NCBI GenBank assembly: GCA_033980235.1
Contig: CM067066.1
Coordinates: 30,770,680 to 30,834,679, forward strand
DNA: 64,000 nt
Direction of reading: 5' to 3'
Source: Diadema setosum
Lineage: Eukaryota; Echinodermata; Echinoidea; Diadematoida; Diadematidae
Shown here: piece after piece, positions 29,444 to 41,058 of the stretch
Position numbering within the stretch: the stretch's first letter is position 1
Layout of the letters: every line of letters begins with the position of its first letter
Program-made: the position numbers and the translations under genes
The notes under the pieces: generated by a model
What the model saw: the letters and a program-made list of their open reading frames with translations, nothing else
Database searches by the model: none
Told to the model about the DNA's origin: nothing

Positions 29444-32400
29444 CTACCAAGATATCAACCATGCAATACACAGATTTCATGAAGATGATATAGAACTCAC
29501 TGGTGATTACAATACACACGCACACACACACACACACAAACACAAACACACAAACACACACGGCATAACAATAATGATGATGATGAAAACAATAATCAAC
29601 TGCTCAAAATGGAGCATTAGCTTAAGAGTCAAATACAAGTTAGTGAGAGGGAGTCTTCACTGGAGAAATATTGTCTTCTGTCCATTGTTACAAGGAGAAA
29701 ACAAAACACAAAAATACTGTAAAACCAGAAATATTCATGGCATAAAATTTTCACAAACTGCCACCGGCAGTCAATGCATATAGATTAGACAAGAACTTTT
29801 GCATGCATTTTAGTTTTGTGAATCTTGGCTCTCGTAAAAATTTTTGAAATTATGGTACCCACAATGTCAAATATTAGAAGACGAAAGGAAAGTTGCACAA
29901 CCTGCAGTTATGGTTCTTTTCTCAGCATGCCACACTTGATGGCTATTAAATGCCATGTCTAATAAATGGTCTCTCACAGCAGTATACACAAATAAATTTG
30001 TATGTAATCATTTATCAAGAATTATGGGGAAAATGTTTATATCAGTGCTGCATAAACGAACACATACAACCATTCCAAATCTTGCTCCATGGCAGTGTAC
30101 CACGAAAATGTTACAATGTCTATCTAAGGGCTGTCCTCACCTGCTGGACCCCGACCATCATGGAAGTGACAGGCGACATTCCGCACGTCAGAATCGAAAG
30201 CATGTATCCATCCATGCCTACATAGCTGAGGAACACCGCATTCTGTGCAGAAAGTGATTTGAACAAAACATTGAAATACCTACAAATACCAATTCTGATT
30301 TGCAGTTCTCAACATATTGTAAGCCTTGCACTTGCTATTACTTGGATTTGTCTTTTTGATGTGTATTTTTTTTTTAATACAAGGAGGGACTAAAACATAC
30401 TGGCAACACTTTTCCAAGGTTTCTTGGATGGTCTATCCTGGCAAGCTGCTTTGAAGCTGCACTATTCCATCTGAATACATTTCTACACAAATACAGTACA
30501 GGGACCTTCTTTACTTTAGATATAAAATGTTGATCACACATCTGTGCCTTAGAAGCAAATAATTACAATGAAAATTTTCTAAATACACAGTTCAGGTTGG
30601 TAAGGCCAATCAAAGATTCAAGAATGCTATCATATCTAAATCTGATTGGACATCTCATTTTGTATTAGAATAATCCCCAAAGAGGAGGGCTTACGTAAAA
30701 TACACATTGAATTTACATAACATGCATGCACAATCACCTAGTAACTGAAAGTAGAATACACTGACACATCAACACAGCTATAACAAAAAAAAACAAAAAA
30801 AAAACAACAACAACAACAACATATAGATGCATAAAATTTCATGCACTTGTGAGAAGAAACCAAAGATAGATCATAAATATGACAGCACTGGAAAAGGCAA
30901 TTTTAGTGAAACACTGAAGAAGATTGTGTCAGAGAGTAAAACTTACCAGGGAATCTCGGACAATGATTTTTGCCACATCATGTGCTTGATAGAGTCCAGA
31001 TGTCTCTGAAATCAGTCTGGTTTCTTCAGGCTGTCAAGATGAAGGACAAACAATGAAATAAGCTGGTGTTGTTGTTGTTTTTCTCTCTTTCTTACCTGTC
31101 ATGTTACCAGGCTAAAGACGTCCAAATATGTCACCAAGTACAAGCACATAAATTTATTTATAGTATATCAAATGTCTTCGAGAGGAAAGGTGGAATGATT
31201 AAACATAGAATATTACATTATCCAGGGACACATACTCAACTGTGTCTAAACATAAGAATCCTAAGAATCAAATAAGTTGGGCCTAATAGGCACTTTACCA
31301 TCAGCTCCTAAATCCTAGGACATGACATACTGACTCTATAAGTCAAACAAACCATCAGAATTTAACATTGGTATACTGCTCAAAACTTGCATTTAATTCA
31401 CAAGATGTATCATTAGTGACAGTGCATTTATGGAAAATGAACACAGAAATTACTTTACAATGGTTGCTCAAAACAATGGTCATGTTAATCTGTGTATAAT
31501 CTTCACTTTAATAATAGAAGAAAACAACAAAATGTTGATTTCACAGACAAACTTAAGATACCATCATTCCATGTCAAAGCTTCCAGAGGTGAACTGAACA
31601 CTACTCACCTTTGTACAGTAAAGTGCAGAAGCTAAATGGATTTCTGCTACCCCCCCCCCAAAAAAAAAAATAAATAAAGAGGCAACAATTCTTTTGAGAG
31701 AGAGTTGCAGATTCATATTTCCTGAAACTTGCAGCTAGCATATTGCCATTGGATTGCAAATATGGGTTTAATAGCCTTTATTCATGTGGCTTGAAAACTC
31801 TGGTGAGTGATTTTGTGACAGAGACCATTATACTACAATGTATGTCCACTAATCTCATTCACCTGTGTCTCCATTTCAGCCTGCAGCATGGGTGTGTCAG
31901 TGTCGGGAGGGAAGTTGAGGGTCACATAGATGTTGTAGGGCTTGACCTGAAATCGACATGGAGGAAACGATCAGTTAATTTATAAAGCCCTGCACAACCA
32001 GCAAAGGACTATGTTGTTTACAAAGTGGTCTACTGAATTTGAGTGTGTTGCACTCACATGAATTACAGCCGTTTCATTTCCAAATGCAAGGCTTTCACTT
32101 GACATTTAAGAAATGATCCATTTTCTCTCTATTATAAGCTTCTCCAAACATATACATAGCGAAGTGCATAAGTAAACAATAACTCTTTTAAGAACATATT
32201 AAAGCAAAATGCTATTTTGCAATTCAGCAGTGGTAAGAATAAATGTTATCCAACTGACTGATGGTTCATGGAGGCTGTGGAAAAGTTTGTTGCATCACAG
32301 TAGACATTCTAAAACAAATAGGAAATACAGACATACAGCATCTTCCTTATCTTGCCCTTTTCATTTTCTCATTTTTCATGAAAGCAGCTTTCATTTCTTC

Positions 32401-35400
32401 TGTATGCTTCCAATGAATACAATGATACATCGATAAAAAACACTGTATGAGGGACTTAATCATCAAACAGCTATTGATTACTATTTCTGTGAGAAAACAC
32501 CGTATAAAGTAATGAATGTAATAACATATAGGCCACTCCCTTTGTTACATAGTCCTCTGGACCAGCACTTTTTCTATTAAATTGAAATTTAAAGATATTT
32601 AATGATTTTTTTGGACCTGAATCTTTATTTCATTGTAACAAAAATCTCATTATAACTGGCTGTGTTCATTATAACAGGAGTGCACTGTACAAAAGGCTTT
32701 ATGATCATAGTACTATATAGTTAAAATCAACCATAAAGTTGCACACAAGACATTCAAGAAGATATGATAGAAGCAGGAGAGGCAGGTACAAGGAATGAAC
32801 AGATTAATTACATCAAGATATCTGTAATCATCTGCGGCATTCAAATTTTGATATTAAGGAGAAAAGGCAACAAAAATATGTCGAAATATTTGCAGTCATA
32901 GACTCTCACCTCCATCTGCAAAGCTTCTGCAAAACCTCTCAGGGCAAACTTTGAGCCGCTGTAGGATGTGTAGCCATAGAGACCAAGCTGCCCCGCCTGG
33001 GACGAGATGAAGACGATGCGTCCACACTGCTGCTTCTTCATGTATGGAAGCACTGCTCGTGTCGCGTACACAGAACCTAGATAGTTAACTTCCATATCTT
33101 GCTGTAGAGCGAAAAGTAGTCATGTGACAGTAGTTTTCAGTACTGCCATTCTTAAAATGCAGAAAAATATCATACATTAATTTCATCACTTCTGAGATTT
33201 CTTCCCAAGTGATTTCCAGCCAAACCTTGGAGGGTTATTCACTGGTTGTAGATATGTCACTTCCTGTAGTGACAGGAAACTGGCATTAAATATTCCAACA
33301 CTTGCTTACTCTTCATGCAAGCACAGACACACAAAAATTCTAAACTATGGTGTTATTGTAATCACAAATGAATTTTCTGAAGTCCATTCTCCACATCAAC
33401 TTTTTGTAAAGAATCAGGAATTTAACAGTTTTCTCACACACAGACCTCATAGAATGTTTATCGTCAAAACACTACACATTAAAAAGTCAGATAGGAGATT
33501 TTCAGGACAAGACACACTAACACACACAAAAACTCATATTACACAGATTAGCACTGGCCTCAACATTACAAAGATAATTTACTTTACTGAAAAGTCTAAC
33601 TTTGTCATGCTGTTGGCTTTCTATTAAAGTGTTGTTACAGTTTTACTGACATCCAAGGTGACCATAAGATTCAGTAAATCAAATTCATCATTTGGAAAAG
33701 CATGATACAAATATTTCTCTGAGTGTTATTAATTTGCTGAATAGTGTTCAGTTAATTGGAAACTTTCTGAGACTGATACCCTGTTTGATCACAGTCTTTA
33801 TTTTTCTTGATAACTTGGATCTCTCAGTGGACAGTGCAAGATATTGCATTTACCTCTCATTATTTACAATGATTAAATAAAAGATACCTTGAACTCTGAT
33901 ACATCCAGGTCTTCGAATGCTAAAGCACTTGATTTTCCTGCACTGTTGATCAACATGTCACACGGTCCGATCACCTCCACTGACTGAAAAATGTAAACAC
34001 AAAGCAAAGTGGCACTTTCATGATTAAGTAATTGCATGATGGCCATCACACCTGAAAAACATTCATGAGGTTATGAAAAGACTCAACATGAGAATTTATC
34101 TGGTTTCCACTTCACAACGTATGCTCACAGCCATGACTGGAAGCATACATTGCTGAAAAAAAAAATCATGAGACCACTGCCTCTGAAAAAATGCTAAAGA
34201 TACCCTCTAAATAGAGAACTACAGCAACAGTGTATGAATGAGATTTACATGAATACACAAGGATTTGTAAACAAGATTTTTATTACATGTTATCAATATT
34301 TATATTGTTTATATATTTCTAAATATTGATTTATTTATTGATAATTATTAATGTTAATAATCCAATGGTAAAGTGCATTTGGACATGTATATTTATGGAA
34401 AATGCACTAAATAACTGTATTATTATTATTGCTATCATTATTAAATTCACTGCATCAGAAAGTATGACAATACTTTGGTATAGTAGGGACCCATCGAGAT
34501 CTGCTTAAATTCTCAATGTCTCCATTAGCATTGTTTGTTTGTTCTGTTGAACAGCCTTCCAGTGGATTGTCATGGTTACAGACTGGTTATCGGGCATACC
34601 AGATTTCAAATATCACTCCTAATCATGCTTTACACTTCTAAGTAAAGTTGGTCTGGACAATATAGAAAGCTCACTCAAGGTAAACTTAAACTGCAATGAT
34701 AAAAAATTAATGCGAATTGGATTCCAAATACTGAAATATTCAACTAGGAGTAGATTGACTGAATGATTAGTTAGTATGATAAAACAAACATATGTACCTC
34801 CGTAAATATGAATACTTCAGTAAATCAGCCTATTCGCAGAGATAAATTGAACAAATTTTTGGTCCAATTTGGCCGTGTTTATCATTACCTTCAGCAGTTT
34901 GCATCATACCTTTTGTATGGCTTGTTCCACAGATCCATAGTCCTTTGCTACATCCACTGATATGCACAGAATTTTCTGGAGGCAAATTCACACAATACAT
35001 TAATGTTCAAAGTGTATCATTTATGTCATTGAACAGATGTAATGTATAAAATATGTGCCTTTACAAAATTAAAGGGGGGGGGGGCGCCCGGTGTGCTCCC
35101 CCCTGAATCCGCCACTGAATATAGCTGAAACTTTTTGAGATGTTATACATTAATATCTGGCACATTCAGTTCAAAACACCCTTGACTGTCCCTAGCTGCA
35201 TACAGAGCCCAAGAATAGGCAATAACCATGGACACATGATATACACCGCTACATCACTGAATTGTATATAAGAGGAACATCTAAGGTTTTAATCATATTT
35301 GTAACAATGTAACTGCCTTGAATTGAATTGAAAGACACCACACAGCACCCACATCACTGCTCACCTGACTTCAGATAATCACATAAGTCATCCTAACAAT

Positions 35401-38400
35401 GACCTACCTGGTACCCTTTGTCAATGATGTGCTTCTCCAAATCTTGTTTGGCTTGCTTCAATTTCTCCTTTAAAAAAAAAAAAGAAAAGAAAAGGAAATG
35501 CACACAAACAGACAAACAATGTTGTAAATGTACAAGCAGGAAACCACTAAAATAAACAGCCATTAACCTTTTTCTTAAATTGTACAATGATGTTTTCTTG
35601 AAATAATCTCGAAAATGTAAGTCTGACATGGCTTTGCAATGTCATGCATCACCCATGAGATGCTTGCACATATAACAAATTCTTATAATCTTCTTCCAAA
35701 GAGAGAGAGAGGGAGACATGTGCATTGTATGTACTTTGTAATCTTCATGCACATCGAGTCAAAGAGAAAGCATAGTTTGTGATCATTAAATAAGTTCTAT
35801 ATGTGTCTGACATTTTGGGTTGTTTTTATATTCTTTTTAATGATTCATTATCTATCAAGTGCTATATTTGGAAATTAGGGGGGTACATGTACATTAAAGT
35901 GACAATGCCAATGCCAATGCCAATAAGCAGATTTTGCAAGGACAATAATGCATTACCCTCTATAAAAAGAAACCATGATGTTTTGATCTTACTTCTTAAC
36001 ATACATTTCAATTCGCAGGTCATTTCACAATATCAACTTACGATCTTTACGATGTATAATTTGCCATGGGAAATTTTGTCGGTTGCACAGAATCATAATT
36101 CATGTGTGGTTTCAGACTACCAATCTGGGAAATTCTTATTTTTAGTTCCTAAGTATCTTTAGAATACAGACCCAGTACGGTACAACCCCTGTATTCCTGG
36201 TAAGAGTTTACCATTTGCTGGCCTCCTTGTTTATATGTTGACAAATCCAGGAAATCCTAGTCTACTATGAATCAGTTTCAAACTTGTTGTTTGTTTCTGT
36301 CTTTGAACAGAATGACAACACACTAGGCTGACCCTGGGGAAATGGTAGAGTTTCCCTTCCTCCATCAACAATTGATTTAATATCATGCCAAGACAGCTCA
36401 GCAAAATAAATACACAAAGTTTCACACAGAATGCATGACACTGATGTCATGCAGAACCCCATAGGATATGTGAAGAAGTCAAAATACATACTGATCAGAG
36501 TTCAGTCTTGGAAAATATATCAGCCTCACCAGGGAGGAAAATGAAAAGCAAGTTCTTGTTGGAAAGCATGACGGTTCTCTCTTTCAGAGTAAAGTCTAGA
36601 GGATTAACTTGTTACTTGTTACTGTGAGATAACATCTACTGATTGGCAAATACTAAGGCACTGTGTAGATTGGTTACAGAGCGACAGTTAGTTGTAATAT
36701 ATCAACCAAATTATATCGACCAGGTTCATGTAGTCCTTGAGCCCTGGTCAAAGCTCATCTTTGGTATTTTGATAGTGACAGATAATTTCCCCACTTTGCC
36801 CTCTTGAGAGTTGGCTTTGGTTGTGAATTACCTCTTAATGTGCCATGTTTGCACATCCGACTCAGTCGACAGCGTGCCAACTTCACATATTCTGCTCAAA
36901 TGCACAAACCCGCCCAAACCGATCGATAAATCGCAAAATGCCACAGTACAACGAAAGCGTTTCTCATGAATCCGTTCCCCTCACATGTAGCTTGCATTTT
37001 ATGTGGCAATTGACCAGCAAGCAGTGCTCCCTGCTGGATTTGCATGTAAAATCCTAAGTTTCTGTTACTCTTGTTGTGTGCAAAAGTGTACGCATTTACA
37101 GTAATTAGCTACAGGTGATTTGAAAGTAAAGCAATCATACATTTGTCATACAATTTACATCAAAGCAAGTGTTGGCATATTCCTACAACTTTGCACACTG
37201 CATATCCAGCTTTTAACAGAAAAATGAAAATTATGAAAAATATGAAAAATACATAGATTTGAAAAACAGAATGTCTTCTCAAAGCAAAACTGCGTTGGCG
37301 TCTCAGAATAATGTGGCACACAGGGGGTGTACACCATGGCACATAAAGAGTTAAAATGCTGCTGCCACTGAAAAGTAAAGGCACCAAAAGAAACTCATTG
37401 ACTATGAGAATTGGGAGTGTCTTGTGAAAAGTCTATCTGATAGACAATTTAGTGTCTCTTATGCAAACATGTCTTAACCAGGTGAGGATGGGCTGATTTT
37501 GCTTCAACATGCATTTCCCATAGACACTTGCCCGAGTATACTCGGGACTCCTTGATCCTCCTCAATGGGTTAATTAAACATGTTCTTTGAAAGAGGTAGG
37601 ACCAGCAAACCTGATTTCTGGCCAGCAGCGTCACACTAGCTCCTTGTCTCAACACCTCTACTGCCACAGCCTTCCCTATGCCACTTGATCCACCGGTAAT
37701 CTAGAAAAAAAAAAAAGTGACAAAGCAGCAAGAATATAATGTAGCAAACACACAAGCATGATGGCAACACACATGTATTGTAGCCAATGACTATCAACAC
37801 CATGCATAGCAATCAATATTCTTTATGTAAAGTTAACATTTCAGTAGCTGAACACCTCACTAAAAACAACAAAAAAGGACCAAAGCTGAATTGGCAGTAA
37901 TTAAACTTCGTAGCAACTTAAGTTTCCAAATGACACATTTCCCTGAAATTTTCAAGATACAATGTAGTAGATCTAGGCTAGATGCATGACAAATAAAACC
38001 CTGCCACACTTGCAATCTATTTATGTGAAGATAGAGGTGTGGCTCTTCAAGGTAAATTGAAGGTAATTTAAATTTACACAACCTCAAGTCTCAACAAAAA
38101 CAACGTTTGGTCAAGTAGTTTCCAAATCTGTCACAGTCATTCTATCAAGTTTGCTCTTAATATACGAAGACACGTCAGCAAAACCCAACTCTTATCTCGT
38201 TCTTCTTTGGTACCGGTAGTAATCAAAAATTGGTAATGGTACTGTCCAACAGATAATATTTCTCTTTGTGAAGAGTGGTCAGGGATCGATCATTTATCTA
38301 AATGCGGAGTAGGCCTAATTTGGAACTTTTAGATACTTTGAGTTCGATATTGTGTTGTCAAAGAAAACCTGTCAGTCCACATGTTTGACATACGACATCA

Positions 38401-38756
38401 TCACAAAAGTTGCACATCTGTCTGCAGTGCAGTTTGGAGTATGCATCATTGTTGTGATGTAACCATGACACGGCAAGGACAAGGGTCAAGGTCAATGATT
38501 AATTGGTATGTTTAGGTTAAATTTACTGTGATTAGCAGATAAATGTGCCGATAAATGATTAGAGCTAGTAGTGAGTGTGAATTCGAAACAATCTTAGCAA
38601 GCAGCAAATAACATCTGAGCCATTCCCTACCACAACATGGGCCTTTTTCAGTTTCAGCCTTCGAGGTGTAATGAGAGGGGAGACGATGTAGATTATGAAG
38701 ATGAACCCCACGACAAGGGAAATGCTTATGATGAGAAAGAGGGAAGCCTCCATCAT
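29324..38756 (-). CDS. KDSR: 3-ketodihydrosphingosine reductase (KDSR), complete ten-exon gene
   Basis: KDSR reduces 3-ketodihydrosphingosine to dihydrosphingosine with NADPH, the second step of de novo sphingolipid synthesis, at the cytosolic face of the ER. Exons on the minus strand: 38756-38631, 37700-37611, 35467-35408, 34975-34910, 33983-33888, 33101-32910, 31946-31863, 31030-30947, 30242-30141, 29443-29324. All have GT-AG borders and join in phase 0 to a 339-aa protein, close to the human length (332 aa from memory). Visible features: an N-terminal hydrophobic anchor (about residues 5-27) followed by VSPLITP, the cofactor-binding TGGSSGIG (44-51), VDVAKDY in exon 4, NSAG (127-130), catalytic ISS (178-180) and Y193-SGS-K197, PPDTDTP in exon 7, and two hydrophobic C-terminal stretches. 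The [19 protein letters not shown] region is the family's signature. The start is the first of two adjacent ATGs. The gene is head to head with PDF. Confidence 0.95.
29516..29562. repeat. (AC)n microsatellite in KDSR intron 9
   Basis: About 45 bases of AC/AAC repeats, 70 bases upstream (minus strand) of the exon 10 acceptor. Confidence 0.9.
29715..29862. mobile_element. TACTGTAAAAC-family MITE, copy 2, right end lost
   Basis: Starts TACTGTAAAACCAGAAATAT and tracks copy 1 through CACAAACTGCCACCGGCAGT, TGCATGCATTTTAGTTTTG and GTGAATCTTGGCTCTCG, then breaks off before the inverted end. Lies in KDSR intron 9. Confidence 0.65.
30141..30242 (-). CDS. KDSR: KDSR exon 9
   Basis: A 102-base exon for residues 267-300, with [20 protein letters not shown] and MMVGVQQ. 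This is the hydrophobic C-terminal region thought to contact the ER membrane. Acceptor tctgcacag, donor CAG/GTGAGG. Confidence 0.92.
30947..31030 (-). CDS. KDSR: KDSR exon 8
   Basis: An 84-base exon for residues 239-266: [20 protein letters not shown] and KIIVRDSL, matching the ETRLISET stretch of vertebrate KDSR. Acceptor tcttgacag, donor CTG/GTAAGT. Confidence 0.93.
31863..31946 (-). CDS. KDSR: KDSR exon 7
   Basis: An 84-base exon for residues 211-238 ([19 protein letters not shown], then MLQAEMETQ). The PPDTDTP segment is diagnostic for KDSR. Acceptor tcgatttcag, donor CAG/GTGAAT. Confidence 0.94.
32540..32690. mobile_element. TACAGTGCACTCCC-family MITE, copy 3, one end degraded
   Basis: Right end TATAACAGGAGTGCACTGTA is intact; CATTGTAACAAAAATCTCAT matches the family interior; the left terminus is unrecognisable. 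About 220 bases below KDSR exon 6, in intron 6. Confidence 0.62.
32910..33101 (-). CDS. KDSR: KDSR exon 6 (catalytic exon)
   Basis: A 192-base exon for residues 147-210, the best conserved part of the gene. It holds [12 protein letters not shown], the catalytic serines in [10 protein letters not shown] and the YSGSK pair (Y193, K197), then the helix [13 protein letters not shown]. Acceptor ctctacag, donor GAG/GTGAGA. Confidence 0.96.
33888..33983 (-). CDS. KDSR: KDSR exon 5
   Basis: A 96-base exon for residues 115-146. It contains [12 protein letters not shown], the NNAG-type structural motif of short-chain dehydrogenases written here as NSAG, and [10 protein letters not shown]. Acceptor atttttcag, donor AAG/GTATCT. 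Confidence 0.93.
34910..34975 (-). CDS. KDSR: KDSR exon 4
   Basis: A 66-base exon for residues 93-114, [18 protein letters not shown] and on, matching the ISVDVSQDY strand of vertebrate KDSR. Acceptor tgcctccag, donor AAG/GTATGA. It is too short to show as an open frame of its own. Confidence 0.92.
35055..35117. mobile_element. hAT-type MITE remnant, internal deletion
   Basis: Carries TTACAAAATTAAAGGGG joined to GCGCCCGGTGTGCTCCCCCC and GAATCCGCCACTG: the family's head end next to a sequence normally near its other end. It lies in KDSR intron 3, about 80 bases from exon 4. Confidence 0.6.
35408..35467 (-). CDS. KDSR: KDSR exon 3
   Basis: A 60-base exon for residues 73-92 ([20 protein letters not shown]), the helix between the second and third strands of the Rossmann fold. 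The acceptor is a T-run ending taaag; the donor is CAG/GTAGGT. Confidence 0.9.
37474..37573. mobile_element. ~95-bp TTAA MITE, copy 1 (KDSR intron 2)
   Basis: TTAA at both ends; TTAACCAGGTGAGGATGGGC and the inverted CCTCAATGGGTTAA. The middle holds CCCGAGTATACTCGGG, a perfect 16-base palindrome. It ends 38 bases from KDSR exon 2. Copies 2 and 3 are in the PDF and SS18 introns. Confidence 0.78.
37611..37700 (-). CDS. KDSR: KDSR exon 2
   Basis: Thirty codons (43-72) carrying the glycine-rich NADPH motif TGGSSGIGK and the second strand VTLLARNQ. The acceptor follows a pyrimidine tract ending ctag; the donor is CAG/GTTTGC, a weak but GT-bearing site. Length 90 is divisible by three. Confidence 0.93.
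38631..38756 (-). CDS. KDSR: KDSR exon 1
   Basis: Encodes residues 1-42: start MMEAS, a long hydrophobic ER anchor, VSPLITPRR and the first beta strand KKAHVV. The donor is GTAGGG read on the minus strand just below 38631. The adjacent second ATG at 38753 is an alternative start. Confidence 0.93.
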
Positions 38757-40097
38757 GCTACATCGGTGGCCTGGGCGCGCGGGTGTCTCTTGGCGGCGCG
38801 GTGTGTGTGGCTGCGGTTAGTAAACCCTGCAGTCGCACGTCTATTAGCGGTAACCAGGCAGAACGTGCTCCGTTCCTCATTAAGCACCTTGAACGTTACT
38901 GTACTGCCTACTGGCTTTTAGAGAGTGAGTAGTTTCTACTGACTGTCCGTTGCGTGAGGAAAAATCCTGAGCTGTGACTGTGTCTTTTGCAGGAGGATCA
39001 AGAATTTGGCGAGGCACCGGTGATAACAAAACGAGGATTATCTGCATACGCTTACAAGCAAACTAATTTTCCCTAACCGACACCAACACTGCCCGATGTC
39101 GTAGGCCGAGCCTAGCCACACAAAATGCTGTTCTGAACAGTCGACAGTAGTCCCAACTACCGTGAACCGCACCTAGCACCTGCACCTGTAAAGACACAAA
39201 TCACATTACGATACAAGACGATACACAGCCACCTCGCGTGCGTGTAAGTGCGATCGTGACGCAAAGATACCCGTGCCAATTTGAGATACGGTTATAATCT
39301 AGCGAGTAACGTATCCTATCAAACGAAAAAAAAGTCTTGGCTTAGCAGATTGAAGATGCATTTATGGATATCAAAAATAAAAGAAAAGAATGCAATCAGT
39401 TTTTTAAGACAATTATGTTACTTTTTGGTCTTTAGTGCCACAAGAGCTCAATGTTTCATGTCAATTCTTGCCCTCGTAATCGGTAAATCGGACAGTTACA
39501 TCCTTACATTTGATCCACAGCACGGCAAGGGGATTCCCCTTTATAGTAGGGGTCTAACGTACAACAGTCTTAGGATGGGGCGCAATTTTTTTTTTCACGT
39601 ACAGGCGTACTACAGCTCTCCCATCTCTTGGACCGCGCTGGCAGGCGTGTTGCGTGCGACTTTACAGGGTAACTGCGTTCAGTCAACTCCGGCCAAGTTG
39701 TCCCATCGGAGTCGAATGACTTAAGCGGAAATCAGTGATTTATACACTCTCTGTTCGTGTGAGTAATGCATGTGAATCAGTACCTTGTAGGTTAAATGTT
39801 CACCGCAACGTCAGCAGTTAGCCGCAGTTACTCACAAAAGCTAGTGTGAGCAGCCAGACAGGGCAGAGCGGTGGAAACTGACATAGTGACACTGACAGTG
39901 TCGGCCTGCTTTGATGAGGGTCGGGCAGGCACTCTTTTTAGTTGACGTTGCTCTATCTGTAGCCCTTGCACTTATAGCGCAGCATATCGTAAATTATGAG
40001 GCAAAATGTTTACGTAGAATGACTGCTGGGTAATCACTTCAAGGCTTATTAGATAGAGGAGTAAACTTGACCAGACTGTGTCACAATTTGTTTAATC
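38757..40097. other. Intergenic region between divergent KDSR and PDF
   Basis: KDSR and PDF are transcribed away from each other. The first ~150 bases above KDSR are GC- and CpG-richer (GGGCGCGCGGGTG, GGCGGCGCGG), as expected of a promoter; no TATA box is clear. The PDF promoter must lie to the right of about 39.2 kb. A 147-codon frame at 39281-39724 shows no domain and is not called. Confidence 0.45.
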
Positions 40098-40151
40098 ATG
40101 GCTTGCAGTGTTTCACACGTCCCATCTGAAATTCTCTGTGATGATAGCCTG
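40098..40151 (+). other. Probable 5' UTR exon of PDF (3' part) with possible upstream ORF
   Basis: A strong donor, CTG/GTAAGTGA, sits at 40151/40152, 300 bases before the acceptor of the first coding exon. It is the only good donor I see close upstream, so it probably ends the non-coding first exon. If joined, an ATG at 40098 opens a 41-codon reading frame (MACSVSHVPSE...) that runs past the PDF start in another frame and stops at 40520-40522. The true 5' end of the exon cannot be seen; 40098 is only the uATG. Confidence 0.45.
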
Positions 40152-40450
40152 GTAAGTGATGAAACCTATCTATCATCCTTAATAAAAAGATAACAATTGA
40201 ATGCATTACAGTAATAGATTAATATATGCATGAAAGTGAAAAAGGTTGCAGTCAGGTTGTCAGTGGTAGAGTTCATATGATGTGCTATTTAAACTTCAGA
40301 TATGACAGTATTAAAATGTCACCTATTGCTCAGTGGTTTAGAGTGGAATGCGCTGTTAGTGTTAGTTTTAGATATGATTATGCATCATTTCATCCAGTGG
40401 CTTGTATCATCTGCCATCACCTGGCACTGTTTGCTTTTTTTTTCTTACAG

Positions 40451-41058
40451 ACATTGGGCATAAAAACATCAATCCTTATCTGGCCAGATGTTACGGCAAA
40501 GCATCATCACCGTTCTTTGTAGGTCAGCATCCTTGGACCTTTCAACCAGACATTTCTGTGGAAGTCCAGTACAGCACAACATCAGCAGGGTTATCGTCAG
40601 AGAGCCGTTCTACCAAACAGGTTTTCGCCTTCTGCGCAAGTACCTCTGGAGAGTCACAATGGCTGTACCTCCGTACAATCATGTGACGCAGGTTGGCGAT
40701 CCAGTCTTGCGAGGAAAGAGCGCCCCCGTGGACCCAGAGGAGATCAAAACAAAGCCTTTCCAAGACCTGGTGCAAAGAATGGTGGATGTGATGAGAAAGA
40801 CAGGTGGGGTGGGCCTGGCTGGTCCACAGATTGGTGTCGCCAAGCAGGTCTTTGTCATGGAGTTCACCGAGAAACACTTTAAGGGCTTCCCAGAGGACAT
40901 CCAGAAAGCCAGGGAGATGGCTGTGGTGCCCTTGAAAGTGTTTGTGAATCCTCAGCTGAAAGTTACATCTGACAAGCAAATTGTTCTTCCTGAGGGATGC
41001 CTGAGTTTAACAGGATTCACAGCAGCTACACCCCGTGCCCACGAAGTGGAAGTCACAG
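40451..41058 (+). CDS. PDF: PDF first coding exon (with 37 bases of 5' UTR)
   Basis: The acceptor is a long T tract ending ttacag at 40450; translation begins at 40488. The exon carries the presequence and motifs 1 and 2 and ends on the first base of Gly191. An in-frame ATG at residue 58 (MAVPPYNH) could start a form without presequence. Confidence 0.92.

Noticed and set aside
39281..39724. 147-codon plus frame between KDSR and PDF
   Set aside because: No recognisable domain or composition of a protein; no splice or start context; probably chance.
40542..40979. 145-codon minus-strand frame
   Set aside because: Antisense shadow of the PDF first coding exon.
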